From the NCBI GenBank assembly GCA_002104945.1, contig MCFH01000011.1:815501-879500 (forward strand): a stretch of 64,000 nucleotides of DNA. The letters run 5' to 3'. Shown here piece after piece: positions 37,380 through 48,928 of the stretch (position 1 is its first letter; every line of letters begins with the position of its first letter). A model generated the notes under the pieces. That model did not search any database. It saw nothing but the letters and a program-made list of their open reading frames with translations, and was not told where the DNA came from. Source of the stretch: Piromyces finnis. Taxonomy: Eukaryota > Neocallimastigomycota > Neocallimastigomycetes > Neocallimastigales > Neocallimastigaceae. The position numbers were made by a program, and so were the translations under genes.

Positions 37380-37928
37380 ATGCAATGGAGAGAATTCCAG
37401 GATAATAGAAATGAAAATCAACGTATAAAAAAATTATATATGGAAGCCTTTACGCCAGATGAAAGGGCACCATATTGGATTTTAAAAAGAAGAGTTTTAC
37501 AAGGAAAAGCAGAACAATGGAATTTTTTTGATAAAAAAACATGGCTAGGCTGGATTTATTTTAGTCGTTATAAAGATTTAATTTATATCTTCTTTTTTGC
37601 TATTGATGCGAAATGGCGAGGTCAAGGCTATGGTACCAAAGCATTGAAAGCTTTCATCGAAAAAAATAAAGGTCACAGAATATTTTTAGCTTTAGAAGAC
37701 TGGACCAAGGATTCGATGACAGGTAATAAAGAACAACGAATAAAACGATATAATTTTTATAAAAATTGTGGTTTAGCCGTTCTTCCTCATCATTTAAAAG
37801 AAGGAATAAATATATTTGCTATTATGGGTGTTGGTGGGCCGGTGGAAGCCATCGAATACAAAGAATTGATGAATGATTATATTGGATGGCCTTTTAAATA
37901 TTTTATCGATATGAGAATGGTGGATTAA
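37380..37928 (+). CDS. GNAT-family N-acetyltransferase, copy 1 of a tandem array
   Basis: Intronless, 182 residues. GNAT enzymes transfer acetyl from acetyl-CoA to amino groups. N-terminal YMEAFTPDERAPYW is followed by a beta-rich core (WLGWIYFSRYKDLIYIFFFA). Motif A is AKWRGQGYGTKALKAFIE (R-G-Q-G-Y-G, the acetyl-CoA pyrophosphate loop, about residues 79-96). The rest carries RIKRYNFYKNCGL, typical of GNAT motif B (Tyr and Cys near the exit). The substrate is unknown. The compact ORF, lack of introns and the EAF...ER/GYGTKAL pattern look like bacterial (Firmicutes-type) acetyltransferases, so ancient acquisition from gut bacteria followed by local duplication is likely; this is inference. It is closest to the copy at 40149, sharing the GVGGP block and the ending DMRM-D. 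Confidence 0.85.
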   Translation: MQWREFQDNRNENQRIKKLYMEAFTPDERAPYWILKRRVLQGKAEQWNFFDKKTWLGWIYFSRYKDLIYIFFFAIDAKWRGQGYGTKALKAFIEKNKGHRIFLALEDWTKDSMTGNKEQRIKRYNFYKNCGLAVLPHHLKEGINIFAIMGVGGPVEAIEYKELMNDYIGWPFKYFIDMRMVD

Positions 37929-38765
37929 TATTCTATTTTTTATAGACTATACCTATTTTTACCTAAAAAAAAAACAATGATGATAATCTATTATGTATTA
38001 TTTTTAACTATTTATTTCATTTGTCCCTTGCTTTAACAACCTTTGTTAATAATATATCTTTTGTAAATATAATAAATAATTAATAATAAAAAAATAAAGT
38101 CTTTTAAACATATTTGTTTTTCAAGTCATAAAAATAAATACAATATATACAATATACGATATACGATATAGAAAATAAAAACTTTTTTTTTTCAAATTTT
38201 AACTCGAAAATAAAGCTAATTTTCATAATTTTAAAATTTCAAATTTATTTTTTTTCTTAATATATTAAAAAAAAAAAAAAAAAAGTATAAAGTATGATGA
38301 AAAAAAAAAATTTTTTTTTCCTCCTTTATAAGAAAGACATTTGAAGAAATTTCAATTAAAAAGGTTTTTATTTTTTTTTATTAAATAATAGTAATAAAGT
38401 AGTATGATGTTATGATATATCTTTATTATAGATGTAGAAATATATTTAGAGTAAAAGAAAGATATATATATATATATCCATCAGTAAATCTTTTTATTTT
38501 TTTAATGTTCATTCGAAATATACTTTAAAATTTTTTATAGTAGATTTAATAAACTATACAACAAATAATTAAATATAAACTAATTTTTATAAATATTTTT
38601 TTTATTATTTTATTTTTAAACGACAATACCTATTTTTTATTCTATGTTATTCTCATTCTCTTGTCAATCTTTATTCCTAATAATAAAAAAAAAAAAAAAG
38701 AAATTTCATAATTAGATTTCAAAATTAAATTTCAATTTCAAAAAATTATACTTTTTAAAAAAAAA
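37929..38765. other. spacer between GNAT copies 1 and 2
   Basis: AT-rich low-complexity DNA with no gene. It presumably holds the terminator of copy 1 and the promoter of copy 2. Confidence 0.5.
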
Positions 38766-39329
38766 ATGCAACTACAAAAAGTTGTCATAGAAAATAAAAT
38801 AGAAAATAAGCGTATTCATGATTTGTATTTTGAAGCTTTCCCACCAAACGAAAGACTTACCTATTGGATATTACAACGAAGAGTAAAGCAAGAACGAGCT
38901 GAACAATGGAATTTGTATGATGAAAACCAATGGGTTGGTTGGGTTTATTTAATTAAACTTAAAGAACGTGACTACATATACATTTTTTATTTTGCTATCC
39001 ATGCTGATTTTCGTGGAAAGGGATATGGAACCAAGGCATTAAAAGCTATTCTTGAACACTATAAAAACTATCGAATTATACTATGTTTGGAAGATTGGAG
39101 AGAAGATACCCCGGATAAAGAAATAAGAATAAAACGTCACAATTTTTATTTAAAATGTGGTTTTCAAGATCTCCCTTACATTCAAAAGGAACCAAAATTA
39201 AGTTTTGCTACTATGAGATATGGTGATAGCATAAAACCAAAAGAATTTAAAGAAATGATTGATACCTATATGGGTTGGCCTTTAAAATATATTAATAATT
39301 GGAATTTAGTAGAAATTAAAAATCAATAA
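38766..39329 (+). CDS. GNAT-family N-acetyltransferase, copy 2
   Basis: Intronless, 187 residues, same layout as copy 1: YFEAFPPNERLTYWILQRR at the start, then GWVYLIKLKERDYIYIFYFA. Motif A is ADFRGKGYGTKALKAILE, followed by LCLEDWRED and RIKRHNFYLKCGF. The C-terminus diverges from copies 1 and 3: it lacks the GVGGP block and ends NWNLVEIKNQ. Conservation of the acetyl-CoA loop argues for an active enzyme, and the divergence at the ends suggests a different substrate. Spacing to its neighbours is about 0.8 kb on each side, so the genes are separately transcribed rather than an operon. Confidence 0.82.
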   Translation: MQLQKVVIENKIENKRIHDLYFEAFPPNERLTYWILQRRVKQERAEQWNLYDENQWVGWVYLIKLKERDYIYIFYFAIHADFRGKGYGTKALKAILEHYKNYRIILCLEDWREDTPDKEIRIKRHNFYLKCGFQDLPYIQKEPKLSFATMRYGDSIKPKEFKEMIDTYMGWPLKYINNWNLVEIKNQ

Positions 39330-39563
39330 GTTTTTTTTTTTTTTTTTTTTTTTTGGATTTTATTTCAAAAGCTTAAACTTTTATATACTAATATTTCTTG
39401 TCAATTTTATTACTAAACCTATTAAATTTAATTATAGTTAATATTTCTATCTTATTTTGAACTTTTTCCTTTAATCCTTCTCTCATATTTATTAAATTTA
39501 TAATAATAATAATAATAATTAGAATAATAATAATAATAATAATAATAATTAGAATAATAATAA

Positions 39564-39620
<57 letters not shown>

Positions 39621-40148
39621 TAACCTATTGTTATAAAACACACACCCAACACATTATCAAAGTCTCCAAATAAATGAAATAGTTCAATAGTTAAAAAAAA
39701 AGTTAATCCTTTATACTTGTTGATTTAAAAAAATAATTGGCTTTATTTTATATATCAAAATTTTAATTTTGCTATTCAATAATATAAGTTAAAAAAAAAA
39801 AAAGTCATCTAGTTATATTTGTTTTATTCTTGAAAAATAAATAATAGTAATGTTTAATGAATATAACAAAAAAAAAAAATACTTGTGAAATATGATAATT
39901 AATAAAAATCACCTTAAAACTTTAAATTTTTATTTTTTAATAAAAATTAAAAAAAAAAATTTTTTCAAAAAATTTTTCCCTTTTTGTCAAAAAAAAAAAA
40001 AGAGAGAGAGAAAGAAATAGTAAAAAGGAGAAAGAGATAGTAATATTCCTTTTATAAAAAAAAGAAAAAGGTTAATAAAGAATAATTATACACACCAAAT
40101 ATAAATAGTTAGAAAGTTTAAAATATTTTTTTTAAATAAAAAAAAAAA
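39330..40148. other. spacer between GNAT copies 2 and 3
   Basis: Contains a TAA microsatellite (about 39500-39622) and AT-rich DNA with A-rich leader sequence before copy 3. No gene. Confidence 0.5.
39500..39622. repeat. TAA microsatellite with TTAGAA interruptions
   Basis: About 120 bases of TAA triplets broken by TTAGAA and AAAAAT. The antisense open frame here is poly-Tyr and is not a gene. Confidence 0.9.
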
Positions 40149-40694
40149 ATGAAAATAGTAAAAGTAGAAAATAGTAAAGAAGAAGATGAACGTATTCAAG
40201 AATTATATTATGAAGCTTTTCCGGAGGGTGAAAGAGCTCCTTACAATAAATTAAAAAAAAATGTTGCAAAAGGAAAAGCAGAACATTGGAATTTTTTTGA
40301 AGAAGATTTATGGGTAGGATGGATTTATTTAGTACGACACAAAGATATTGCCTATATTTTTTATTTTGCAATAGATGCCAAATTAAGAAATAAAGGATAT
40401 GGAACAAAAGCGTTAAAAGCCATTATTGAAAAATATAAAGATTATAGAGTATTTTTAGGTTTGGAAGATTGGCGAGAAGAAGATGCAGAAAATAAAGAAC
40501 AAAGAATAAAAAGATATCATTTCTATAAGAATTGTGGTTTAGAAGTTCTTCCTCACCGTCTAAAAGAAGTCGATAATATATTTGCTATTATGGGTGTAGG
40601 TGGACCAATACAACCAAAAGAATATAAAGAAATGATAGATAAATATTTTGGCTGGCCTCTAAAATACTTTTTTGATATGCGAATGATAGATTAA
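40149..40694 (+). CDS. GNAT-family N-acetyltransferase, copy 3
   Basis: Intronless, 181 residues. It shares the most with copy 1: YYEAFPEGERAPYNKLKK, LWVGWIYLVRHKDIAYIFYF and motif A AKLRNKGYGTKALKAIIE, in which the first glycine of R-G-x-G is Asn but G-Y-G is intact. RIKRYHFYKNCGLEVLPHRL, FAIMGVGGP and the end FFDMRMID match copy 1 closely. Codon choice is A+T-biased like the other copies, so it has been in this genome for a long time or was domesticated. A minus-strand frame across its 5' half is a shadow. Confidence 0.83.
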   Translation: MKIVKVENSKEEDERIQELYYEAFPEGERAPYNKLKKNVAKGKAEHWNFFEEDLWVGWIYLVRHKDIAYIFYFAIDAKLRNKGYGTKALKAIIEKYKDYRVFLGLEDWREEDAENKEQRIKRYHFYKNCGLEVLPHRLKEVDNIFAIMGVGGPIQPKEYKEMIDKYFGWPLKYFFDMRMID

Positions 40695-41665
40695 AAGAAT
40701 TATTTTTTTTTTATAAAAATCCTAATGAAATTCATTTCAAAAAAAAAAAGAATAATGAAAATTAAAAATAAAAGAAATAAAATAAAAATACTATTATTTA
40801 CCATATATATTATTGGATTTTTTTTTTATTTACAATAAAAAAAAAAAAAAAAAAAGAAAAGAAAGAAAAAAAAAAAGAAAAAGAAATTTCAAATATGAAA
40901 TAATTTATTTCATAAACTTTTATCTGTAAACATTGGAAAATAAAATAAATAGAAATTGAAATTAAGAATAATAAATATTTATAACAATAGTAATAGTAAT
41001 AACAACAACAACAACAACAGAAACTTAACAATTACTATTATATAATATATATATATATTTTTTTTTTCCTTTATTTAAATACTTTATACTTCTTTTATTT
41101 CTTTTTCGCTAGTTCATATTTTCAAAGTTTCTTTTTGTTTGTTGAAAATAAAAAATAAAAAAAGTTAAAAGATATATTAAATATATATCTAATAGAGATA
41201 TAACTTTTAAAAAAAAAAAACAATTTTTTTCTTATTATAATGAATCTTTTATTAACAAGATTTGTTTGACCTTTATACCTTTTTTAAATACATAATTGAT
41301 TTTTAAAAATTTTTTTCCTTTTTTACCAATAAAAAACGTGCGTAAAATTCAATTATAAAACCAAACTTTTTAGGGAAAAATTATTTTTTTATTTTTTTAA
41401 TAACAAAAGTTAAAAAAAAAGAAAAAGAAAGGTGATAATAAAAGTAATTAAAAAAAAAACTAAAAAAAAAAAATAGTCAATATCTAATAAAATATTGTTA
41501 TTTCTATTCTATTTGAATAAATAAAATCGAACATTTCAAAATTAATTTCAAACTTTTAATTTGCCATTGTTTAATTGAATAGAGTTAATAAATTATCAAC
41601 ACATTAATAATAATAAAAAAAAAAAAAAACTAGTTTTGCTATAGGAATAAAGAATAATAAAAAAA
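40695..41665. other. spacer between GNAT copies 3 and 4
   Basis: AT-rich DNA with poly-A runs and a CAA/GTT run near 40998-41020. The Cys/Tyr-rich minus frame there is low complexity. No gene is supported. Confidence 0.5.
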
Positions 41666-42214
41666 ATGCAACTAATTAAAGTTAATGATATAAAAGAAGA
41701 ACATGACCGTATATTAAAATTGTACTATGAAGCATTTCCAGCCAATGAACGAATTCCATATTGGGCTTTGAAAATAAGAGCAAGACAAGGAAAAAGTGAA
41801 ATGTTTAATATTTTTGACGATAACAATACCTGGGTTGGATGGGTATATATTATGGTATATAAAGATCTTGCTTATATTCTTTTCTTTGCTATTGATAAGG
41901 AAAACCGTGGAAAAGGTAATGGAACCGAAGCATTAGCCTTAATTTTAGAAAAATACAAAAATTATCGTATTTATTTTTGTCTTGAGGATTGGACTGAAGA
42001 AGGTGGTGATGTTGAACAAAAAATTAGACGTCATAATTTTTATAAGAGATGTGGTATGAACGATCTTCCTTATAAAACCAATGGTAGAAATGTAACTTTT
42101 TGTTTAATGTATAAAGGTGGTTATATTCCACCTGAGGAATTCCAAGAAATGATGTATGATTTTGCAGGATTTCCAGTGAAATATTTTATAAATATCAAGA
42201 TTTTTGATAAATGA
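41666..42214 (+). CDS. GNAT-family N-acetyltransferase, copy 4 (most divergent)
   Basis: Intronless, 182 residues. It keeps YYEAFPANERIPYWALK and VGWVYIMVYKDLAYILFFA. Motif A is changed at two places (KENRGKGNGTEALALILE, against GYGTKALKA in the others), but R-G-K-G-x-G is preserved. RRHNFYKRCG aligns with motif B. The C-terminus ends VKYFINIKIFDK and lacks GVGGP. As the outlying member it may be the oldest duplicate or have a shifted function. The neighbouring 3 kb downstream is gene-free, so the array ends here. Confidence 0.82.
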   Translation: MQLIKVNDIKEEHDRILKLYYEAFPANERIPYWALKIRARQGKSEMFNIFDDNNTWVGWVYIMVYKDLAYILFFAIDKENRGKGNGTEALALILEKYKNYRIYFCLEDWTEEGGDVEQKIRRHNFYKRCGMNDLPYKTNGRNVTFCLMYKGGYIPPEEFQEMMYDFAGFPVKYFINIKIFDK

Positions 42215-45208
42215 AAAGATAAAAAGAGACACATAACCCCCTCCTCCTCCTCTTCCTCAGTAACTCAATACACTATCATTCTTTCATTATTATTATTATG
42301 ATGATGATGGACAGTTGAAGTGTTTTTTTTAAAAAAAAAAAAAAAAACATTATACTCATTATACCTTTATTTTTTTTTCTATCTCTTTAAATTCTATAAA
42401 TTCATATTGGGTAAAAATAAAAAATGAATTCATACTTTATTCTTTATCTCCTTTATCCAATGATAAACAAATTAATAAATTTTAAAAAAGAATAGATAAT
42501 TTCATAAGCTATTTCATTTTTATTAAATAATGGTTTATCAACTCTAATTTAAATATTCCCCATAATTTATAAATGTAGAAGGAAAAGGGAACGCTATTAC
42601 TTTATTAATGAACATAAAAAAAAAAAAAAACATTTTATATATATTTAAACATTAAAAAATTATAATGTAAATAATTGTACATTTAATTGATTCATGTTTA
42701 TATCCTATGATACAACCTGTTTATCTTATGATAATTAATAATTCTATGAATAATTTTCATATATTTATAAAAAGTCTAGATTTTTTTTATAAATTCAAGA
42801 AAATTATCCAATAGACTAAAATTATAATAATTAAAGTTTAAAAGGATTTTGTATACATTAAAATTATAATTATTAAGATTTATGTCACATATTACATAAA
42901 AAATGACAGTTTATCAATTTTGATAGATTTTTATTCTATGAAAATTATTATAAAATATTTTCAATTCCTAAATCAACCTATTAAGCAAAAAAACCAATAA
43001 ACCATAATAAAAAAAAAAAAGAGAATGAATAAATTACAAAATATTTCAAATATTTCAAACATTCACTTTTTTTTGAATAATAATGAGAAACAAAACAAGA
43101 AAAAAAAAAAACTCTAATAAATAATGAATTGCTTTACAAGTTTTACAAGTTGTATGATTACTATTATTATAAATCATAGCCTAAACATTTTTTCATAAAA
43201 AGTTTATTAAATATAAAATTTATTAAATTTTGTTTATTTTTTATTTTTGTTTATCTTCTTTTGATGGGATAAAAATACCCAAGGAATGAATTAAAAATAT
43301 GGATGGATTTTTTTTTTTTTTTTACTATAAACAATTAAAAATTAAAATCCAAAAGAGGAGAACTTTTTTTTTTTACTAATAATACAAGCTATTCTTTTTT
43401 TATGGTATTTTAAAATAAAACTTTTTTGTATTGGTAGGCTGTTATGATAAAGATTTAAAGAAAAAAGAAAACAAATTCCTTTTATGAAATAATTAATTAT
43501 ACAATTATTACTACTAATAATAAATAACTTTGAAATAATTTTTGTGGTATAATGAATATGCCTTTTTTTTAACCCTATAACATGGATATTACTAAATTCT
43601 AAATTTAATTTTTTAATGTATGTTATCTAAACATCATAATAAGAAAATGAAAAAACATCTTCATTACCATAAGAGTAAAAAAAAAAATTAAAGATAAAAA
43701 AATATACATTAACCAATTTGAATGATGATTAAAAATTCATTTTAATTATTTTTAAAAGAATCTTTTAACAAATAGTTTATATTTAAAAAGGCAACTTTAA
43801 ACAATTTAAATAAAAAAGATAAAAGAAAAAAAAAATATAAAAAGTTTTAATTATTTTTTAATTTTTTATATTTTTTCATGCAAGATAACCACATGGATTT
43901 TAATAGACAATTTATTAAATATAATATAAAAATATAATTAAATATAAAAAATCAATTTTAATTGAATTTCTTCAAATATAAATAATTTAAATGATTTTGT
44001 GTTACTCTTTTAAAACAAATATAGAAATTATGAAAGATTATAATAAATTAAATTAAAAAGGAATCATTTTCATTTTATTGGTCTTTAATATATCAATATA
44101 TTAAAAATTTACTTGTAAATGCTTGTTTAATTTTATTTTTATAATAAATAAACTTTTGATTTACCCATTTTCATTTATTTTACTGATTAAATAAGCGGTT
44201 AAAGTATTAACAACCAAAAGAATTAAATTAAATTTATATTATTAATTTATTACATTGTTCTACAAACCCATCAATTTATGTATTTGTATTAATTTAATGT
44301 ATTTGTATTCAATATTTAGTGGTCTAGAATCAAGCCACAAATTGTATATAAGAAAGAAAATTTTTTTGTATTTTAAATTTTCATAGCTATCATATATTAA
44401 TAATTTTAATATATTAATAAACTTTAAATATTATAAAACAAAATATAATATACAGTTTATATAAAGTAAAGGTATTTTTATTAATTCTAATATTTCATCA
44501 ACTTAATTTAATTTATTTTTAATAGGAAAATTATAGAAAAAAAAAATAAAAAACTTAAAAACTAATACCGTTTCATATGATTTCAATTTTATAATAATTA
44601 AACTTTTGATTTTCAGGTTTTTAATTAAATGACATTTTAATTCACCAACCATTTTTTAGTAAATTTTTATGGGTTAAAATGTTTAATTTATGTTTAATAA
44701 ATAAAGTTTAATTATTATAAAATTAGTCAATATGAAACATTATATATAACAGCTAATATAAAAATAGAATAGTACCTTAATATTGGTTTTGTTTTTTTTT
44801 GGTAGTTTTTTTTATCAAAAAATTTCTTTTTTTATATTAATAAAAGTGTAACATTTATATATATAAATCTAAAACCTTAATTAATATAAAATTAATTTTT
44901 TGTTAATTCTTTTCCAATAAAATTTAATAAAAAATAAGACCAAAAAAAATTATATTTAAACTAAAAAATTTCCCATTTTTAAATTTGTTTTTTTTAAGCT
45001 TTTATTTATTATTTATTAAAAACAAAAAAAAAATAGAAAAACTACCATTAAAAAAGAAATAGTAGTTTTTTTAGTACTTAATTTATAATAATCATTTGAA
45101 AATAAATTCAAATACCAAAATAAAAATATTTATTAATATATACAAAAATAACAATATAATCAAAATAAATAATAATTAAAATTTAAAACATATTAATATA
45201 TAATAAAA
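42215..45208. other. 3-kb AT-rich gap between GNAT array and CotH gene
   Basis: No ORF with protein-like content was noticed on either strand. The DNA has short AT repeats and isolated C-rich strings (42240-42256, CTCCTCCTCC). The last 200 bases presumably hold the CotH promoter and leader. Confidence 0.55.
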
Positions 45209-47642
45209 ATGAAAAAGTCTACTATTTTATCTGTTGTTTTAGCTGTCGTTGGTAAGACTATGGCAGATTGCTGGTCTTCTGCTTTAGGTTACCAATGTTG
45301 TAAGGGATGCTCCGTAATTTCTGAAGATGCTGATGGTAAATATTATAAAGCATAAAAAAATAAAAATGAAATATTAAATTAACATTTAATATTTTTTATT
45401 AAAAAATTAATAAATTGAAAATAAAAAAGGCAAATGGGGTTTTGAAGACAAACACTGGTGTGGTATTGTTGATGATGTTTGTAAGGAAATCAAGGAATCC
45501 TGCTGGTCACTCCCAGGTAAAAATTTATTCAACGCATATAATAATAAAAAAAGTTTTATAGAAAATATAAATGAAATAATATTTTATAATAACAAAAATT
45601 TATTTTAAAAAAAAACTAATAATAATATTAATAACAATTATAATGTTTAATGAAAAAAAAAAGACTATCCATGTTGTAAGACTACCAGCCTCGTTGTCTC
45701 ATCTGATGCTGAAGGTGACTGGGGTTATGAAGACAACCAATGGTGTGGTATCGTAAAGGATGCTGTTAATAATGATTGCTGGTCTCTTCCACATTACCAA
45801 TGTTGTAAGGGTAATGTTGTTGTTCAATCTGATAGCAATGGTGATTGGGGTTACGAAGACGGTCAATGGTGTGGTATCATCAAGAAGACTGAAGGTGGTA
45901 ATGAAAATACCCAAAATGGTGAAAAGCCAAATGTTTCAATTAATGCTGATGCTGTTCCACCACAATTCTCTATGGAATCTGGATTCTATGAAAATGTTGA
46001 AGGATTAAACTTAACCTTAAACTCTGAAGGTACTATTTTATATACTCTTGATAGTACTGACCCAACCACTTCCTCAACTGCTAAGGTTTACGAAGGTCCA
46101 ATTAAGATGTACGATAGATCTATTGATGAAAATGTTATTAGTAAGTGTGAACACATCGATAAAAGTCCAATATCTATTACTTTACAAACCAACTACAAGG
46201 CTAGTCCAGTTTTAGCTGATAAGGCTACCGTTATTCGTGCTGTTACTAAGTTCGAAGACGGTTCTTACAGTCCAGTTGTCACTAAGACTTTCTTAGTTAT
46301 GAACAGTGAACAACTCAAGTTCTACTCTGAAATTCCAATTGTTTCTCTTGTTACTGAACCAAGCAACCTTTTCGATAAGGATACTGGTATTTACGTTACT
46401 GGTCAACAATACATTGATTGGATGAATGGTCCAGACTACAATCCAGCCAAGAGTGAATGGGATAGTGACAATATTGCTAACTTCTACTCCAAGGGTAAGG
46501 AATGGGAACGTCCAGCTTCCTTTACTCTCTTTGAAGATGGTAAGGAAGTTAAATCTCAAAATGTTGGTATTCGTATTAAGGGTGCTTCTACTAGAAACTC
46601 TCAAGTTAAGAGTTTCAACATCTACGCCCGTAAGGAATACGGTGAATCCAAGTTTGAATATGAAATTATTAAGGGTAACAAAAACATTAATGATGGAAAG
46701 AATATTACCAAGTATGATTCCTTCAGTCTTCGTGCCTGTGCTTGGTTCGATAAAATGAGAGAAAGTGTTGTCCAACGTGGTCTTAAGGAATCTCCAATTC
46801 TTGCCACTTTTGATAACAACAAGTCTTTAGTTTTCATTGACGGTGAATTCTGGGGTTTATATGAACTCATTGAAAGAGCTTCTGCTAACTACATCAAATC
46901 AAACTACGATATTCCAAAGGACAATGTTGCTTTAATTAAGAATGATGAATTAGAAGAAGGTACTGATGCTGACCTTAAGGACTTCCAAGATCTTGTTAAG
47001 TTCTGTAAGAATAATGATCTTACTAAGGAACAAAACTACAACTACGTTGCTAAAGTAATGGATCTTGATAGTTTAATTTACAACTATGCTACTGGTTTAT
47101 ACCTTGGTGTTTGGGATTGGCCAAACAGAAACTACCTTGTTTACAGAAACAATGGTGAACCAATTGAAGGTAATCCATACGCTGATGGTAAATGGAGATG
47201 GGGTTTCTTCGATTTCGATTATTCTACTGGTCTTACTTACGATTCTTTCGGTGGAGTTAAGGGTTACGCTCACGATTCCTTCAGAAAGTTCCAAAGTAAG
47301 AAGAACGAATTCCCAACTCCAATCTTTAGTAGATTAATGAAGAACAAGAAGTTCTACAAGAGATTTGCTGAAGTTATGGAAATTATGGCTGAAGAAGTTT
47401 TCAACCCAGAAAAGATGAAGAAGATTGTTGAAGAACAAAAGGCCAAATACTTAAAGTACATTGTTAAGACTGACTGGAGATGGTTCAACGGTACTCCAAA
47501 GATGTCTTTTGAATCTTTCTCTGAATCTCAAGGTGAATACTTTACCGGTGGTTGGGATGATATGACTGAATTCTTTGAAAACCGTCCAAAATACGCTTAC
47601 GATTTAATGGTTAAGAATTACGGTGCTGTCGATAAAGAATAA
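45209..47642 (+). CDS. secreted CotH-domain protein with three N-terminal dockerins (paralogue A)
   Basis: Exons 45209-45335, 45430-45516 and 45664-47642 give 730 residues. A signal peptide (about 1-18, ILSVVLAVVGKTMA) precedes three fungal CBM10-type dockerins of the pattern CWS...YQCC...DGKWGFED...WCGI at about 19-60, 67-106 and 111-150. The first and second are interrupted by the two introns. A linker leads to a segment like the C-terminal module of chitobiase-type proteins (TILYTLDSTDPTTSS, about 192-206). The CotH-kinase domain then carries GIRIKGASTR, FDKMRESVV, FIDGEFWGLYEL and FDFDYSTG (about 585-592, the acidic metal-binding motif). Dockerins bind cohesin-like partners and attach proteins to the fungal cellulosome; CotH-fold proteins include atypical secreted kinases. 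Whether this copy phosphorylates anything is unknown. Without splicing no long frame starts before 45972. Codons are highly biased, suggesting strong expression. Confidence 0.93.
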
Positions 47643-48928
47643 ATTTTATACAATTCAAACGAAAAAAAAAAACAAATACCTTGATGTACATAAAAAATAA
47701 AAATTAGAAATAGAGTTTAAAAAAAAAAAAATACCATTTAATATTTATATAGAGAATTAAAAGTAAAATAAAAAAATTTAGAATAAAAAAATTTCTTTAT
47801 TTTCTTTTTTTTTTTTTTATTATTATCATTATATAGAATTAAGTCAAAAGAATTCCTTTAATTTAAAAAAAAAATAATAGATATTTTTTATAATAAAAAA
47901 TTTAAAAAAAAATTTAAAAAGAAAAAAAAAATACTTTTAATTTTAGTGTTTAAAAAAAAGGTATATTTCAATGAAATGTTCATGAATAAAGAATACTATT
48001 TAAAAAATTGTAAAGTATTTATCCTTTTACAAAAAGTAAAATAAATAAAAAGAAAAAGTCCTTTAAAAAAAAAAAATGAATAATAATTATCACTGTTGTT
48101 GTTTTAAAACCAAAGTTTGTATTTTTTTTTTTTTTTTTACCAATCGGTTTTTTCTTTAGAAATATTCTTTTATTATTTTTCTTTCTTTCTTTCTTTCTCT
48201 TTATTTACAAATTTCAATTATAAAAAAAAAAAAAAAAATTGAATCTATAAAGATTCAATAAATAAAATTAAAATAAAAAAAAAAAAAAAAGGTATTATAA
48301 AATTTATAAAATAAAAAAAAAAAAAAAAGGTATAATCAAAAAAAAAAAAAAGATAATACTTTATTTAAAAAGTATATATATATATATATATCTTTTTTTT
48401 TTTTCATTTTAATTTTTTTTTTCTTTTCATCCTAATCATTTTAGGAATGATAGTGAGTAAAAGTTTTTTTTATTTTTTTTATAAAATACTTTCACCAAAA
48501 AAAAAATACTTTTTTTGAATAAAATTTTGCGATAGCATTTAATATTTCCCCCCTGTTTATATTAAATATCATGAAGTGATGTATGCATGTATGTACGTAT
48601 GTTTTTATATATTATTAGATTATGATGATGACTGCTTTTCTTTTTTATTATCATAAAAAAAATTTTTTTATAGTATTTATCATTTTTTTTAAAAATTGAA
48701 TTTATGAGGTTGTTGTTGTTGTTGTTGTTGTTATTTTTTTGGCATTGATGATAATAATTTTGTTTTGCTTTGTTTTGTTTTTTATTATTATAAAAAAAAA
48801 AAAAGGTATATTTACATAAATATATGTATTTTGTTTTATTCGTATTTGTTTGTTATTTTTAAAACCAATAGTAAAGAAAATAGAGTTAAACCATAAAAAA
48901 ACTTTAAAATTGTCTCTTAAAATAATAA
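47643..48928. other. AT-rich intergenic region, no gene seen
   Basis: 3' flank of the CotH gene and of the convergent exonuclease gene: poly-A/T runs, a TTC/CTTT run near 48181-48200 and a GTT repeat near 48711-48732. Nothing gene-like. Confidence 0.55.

Noticed and set aside
37380-42214. GNAT region as bacterial contamination
   Set aside because: Base composition, poly-A/T spacers and A-rich leaders match the rest of the window, so the genes are resident in the fungal genome.
46293-46870. Minus- and plus-strand frames inside CotH-A, and similar ones in CotH-B
   Set aside because: Shadows of a highly codon-biased gene; the sense protein has clear CotH motifs.
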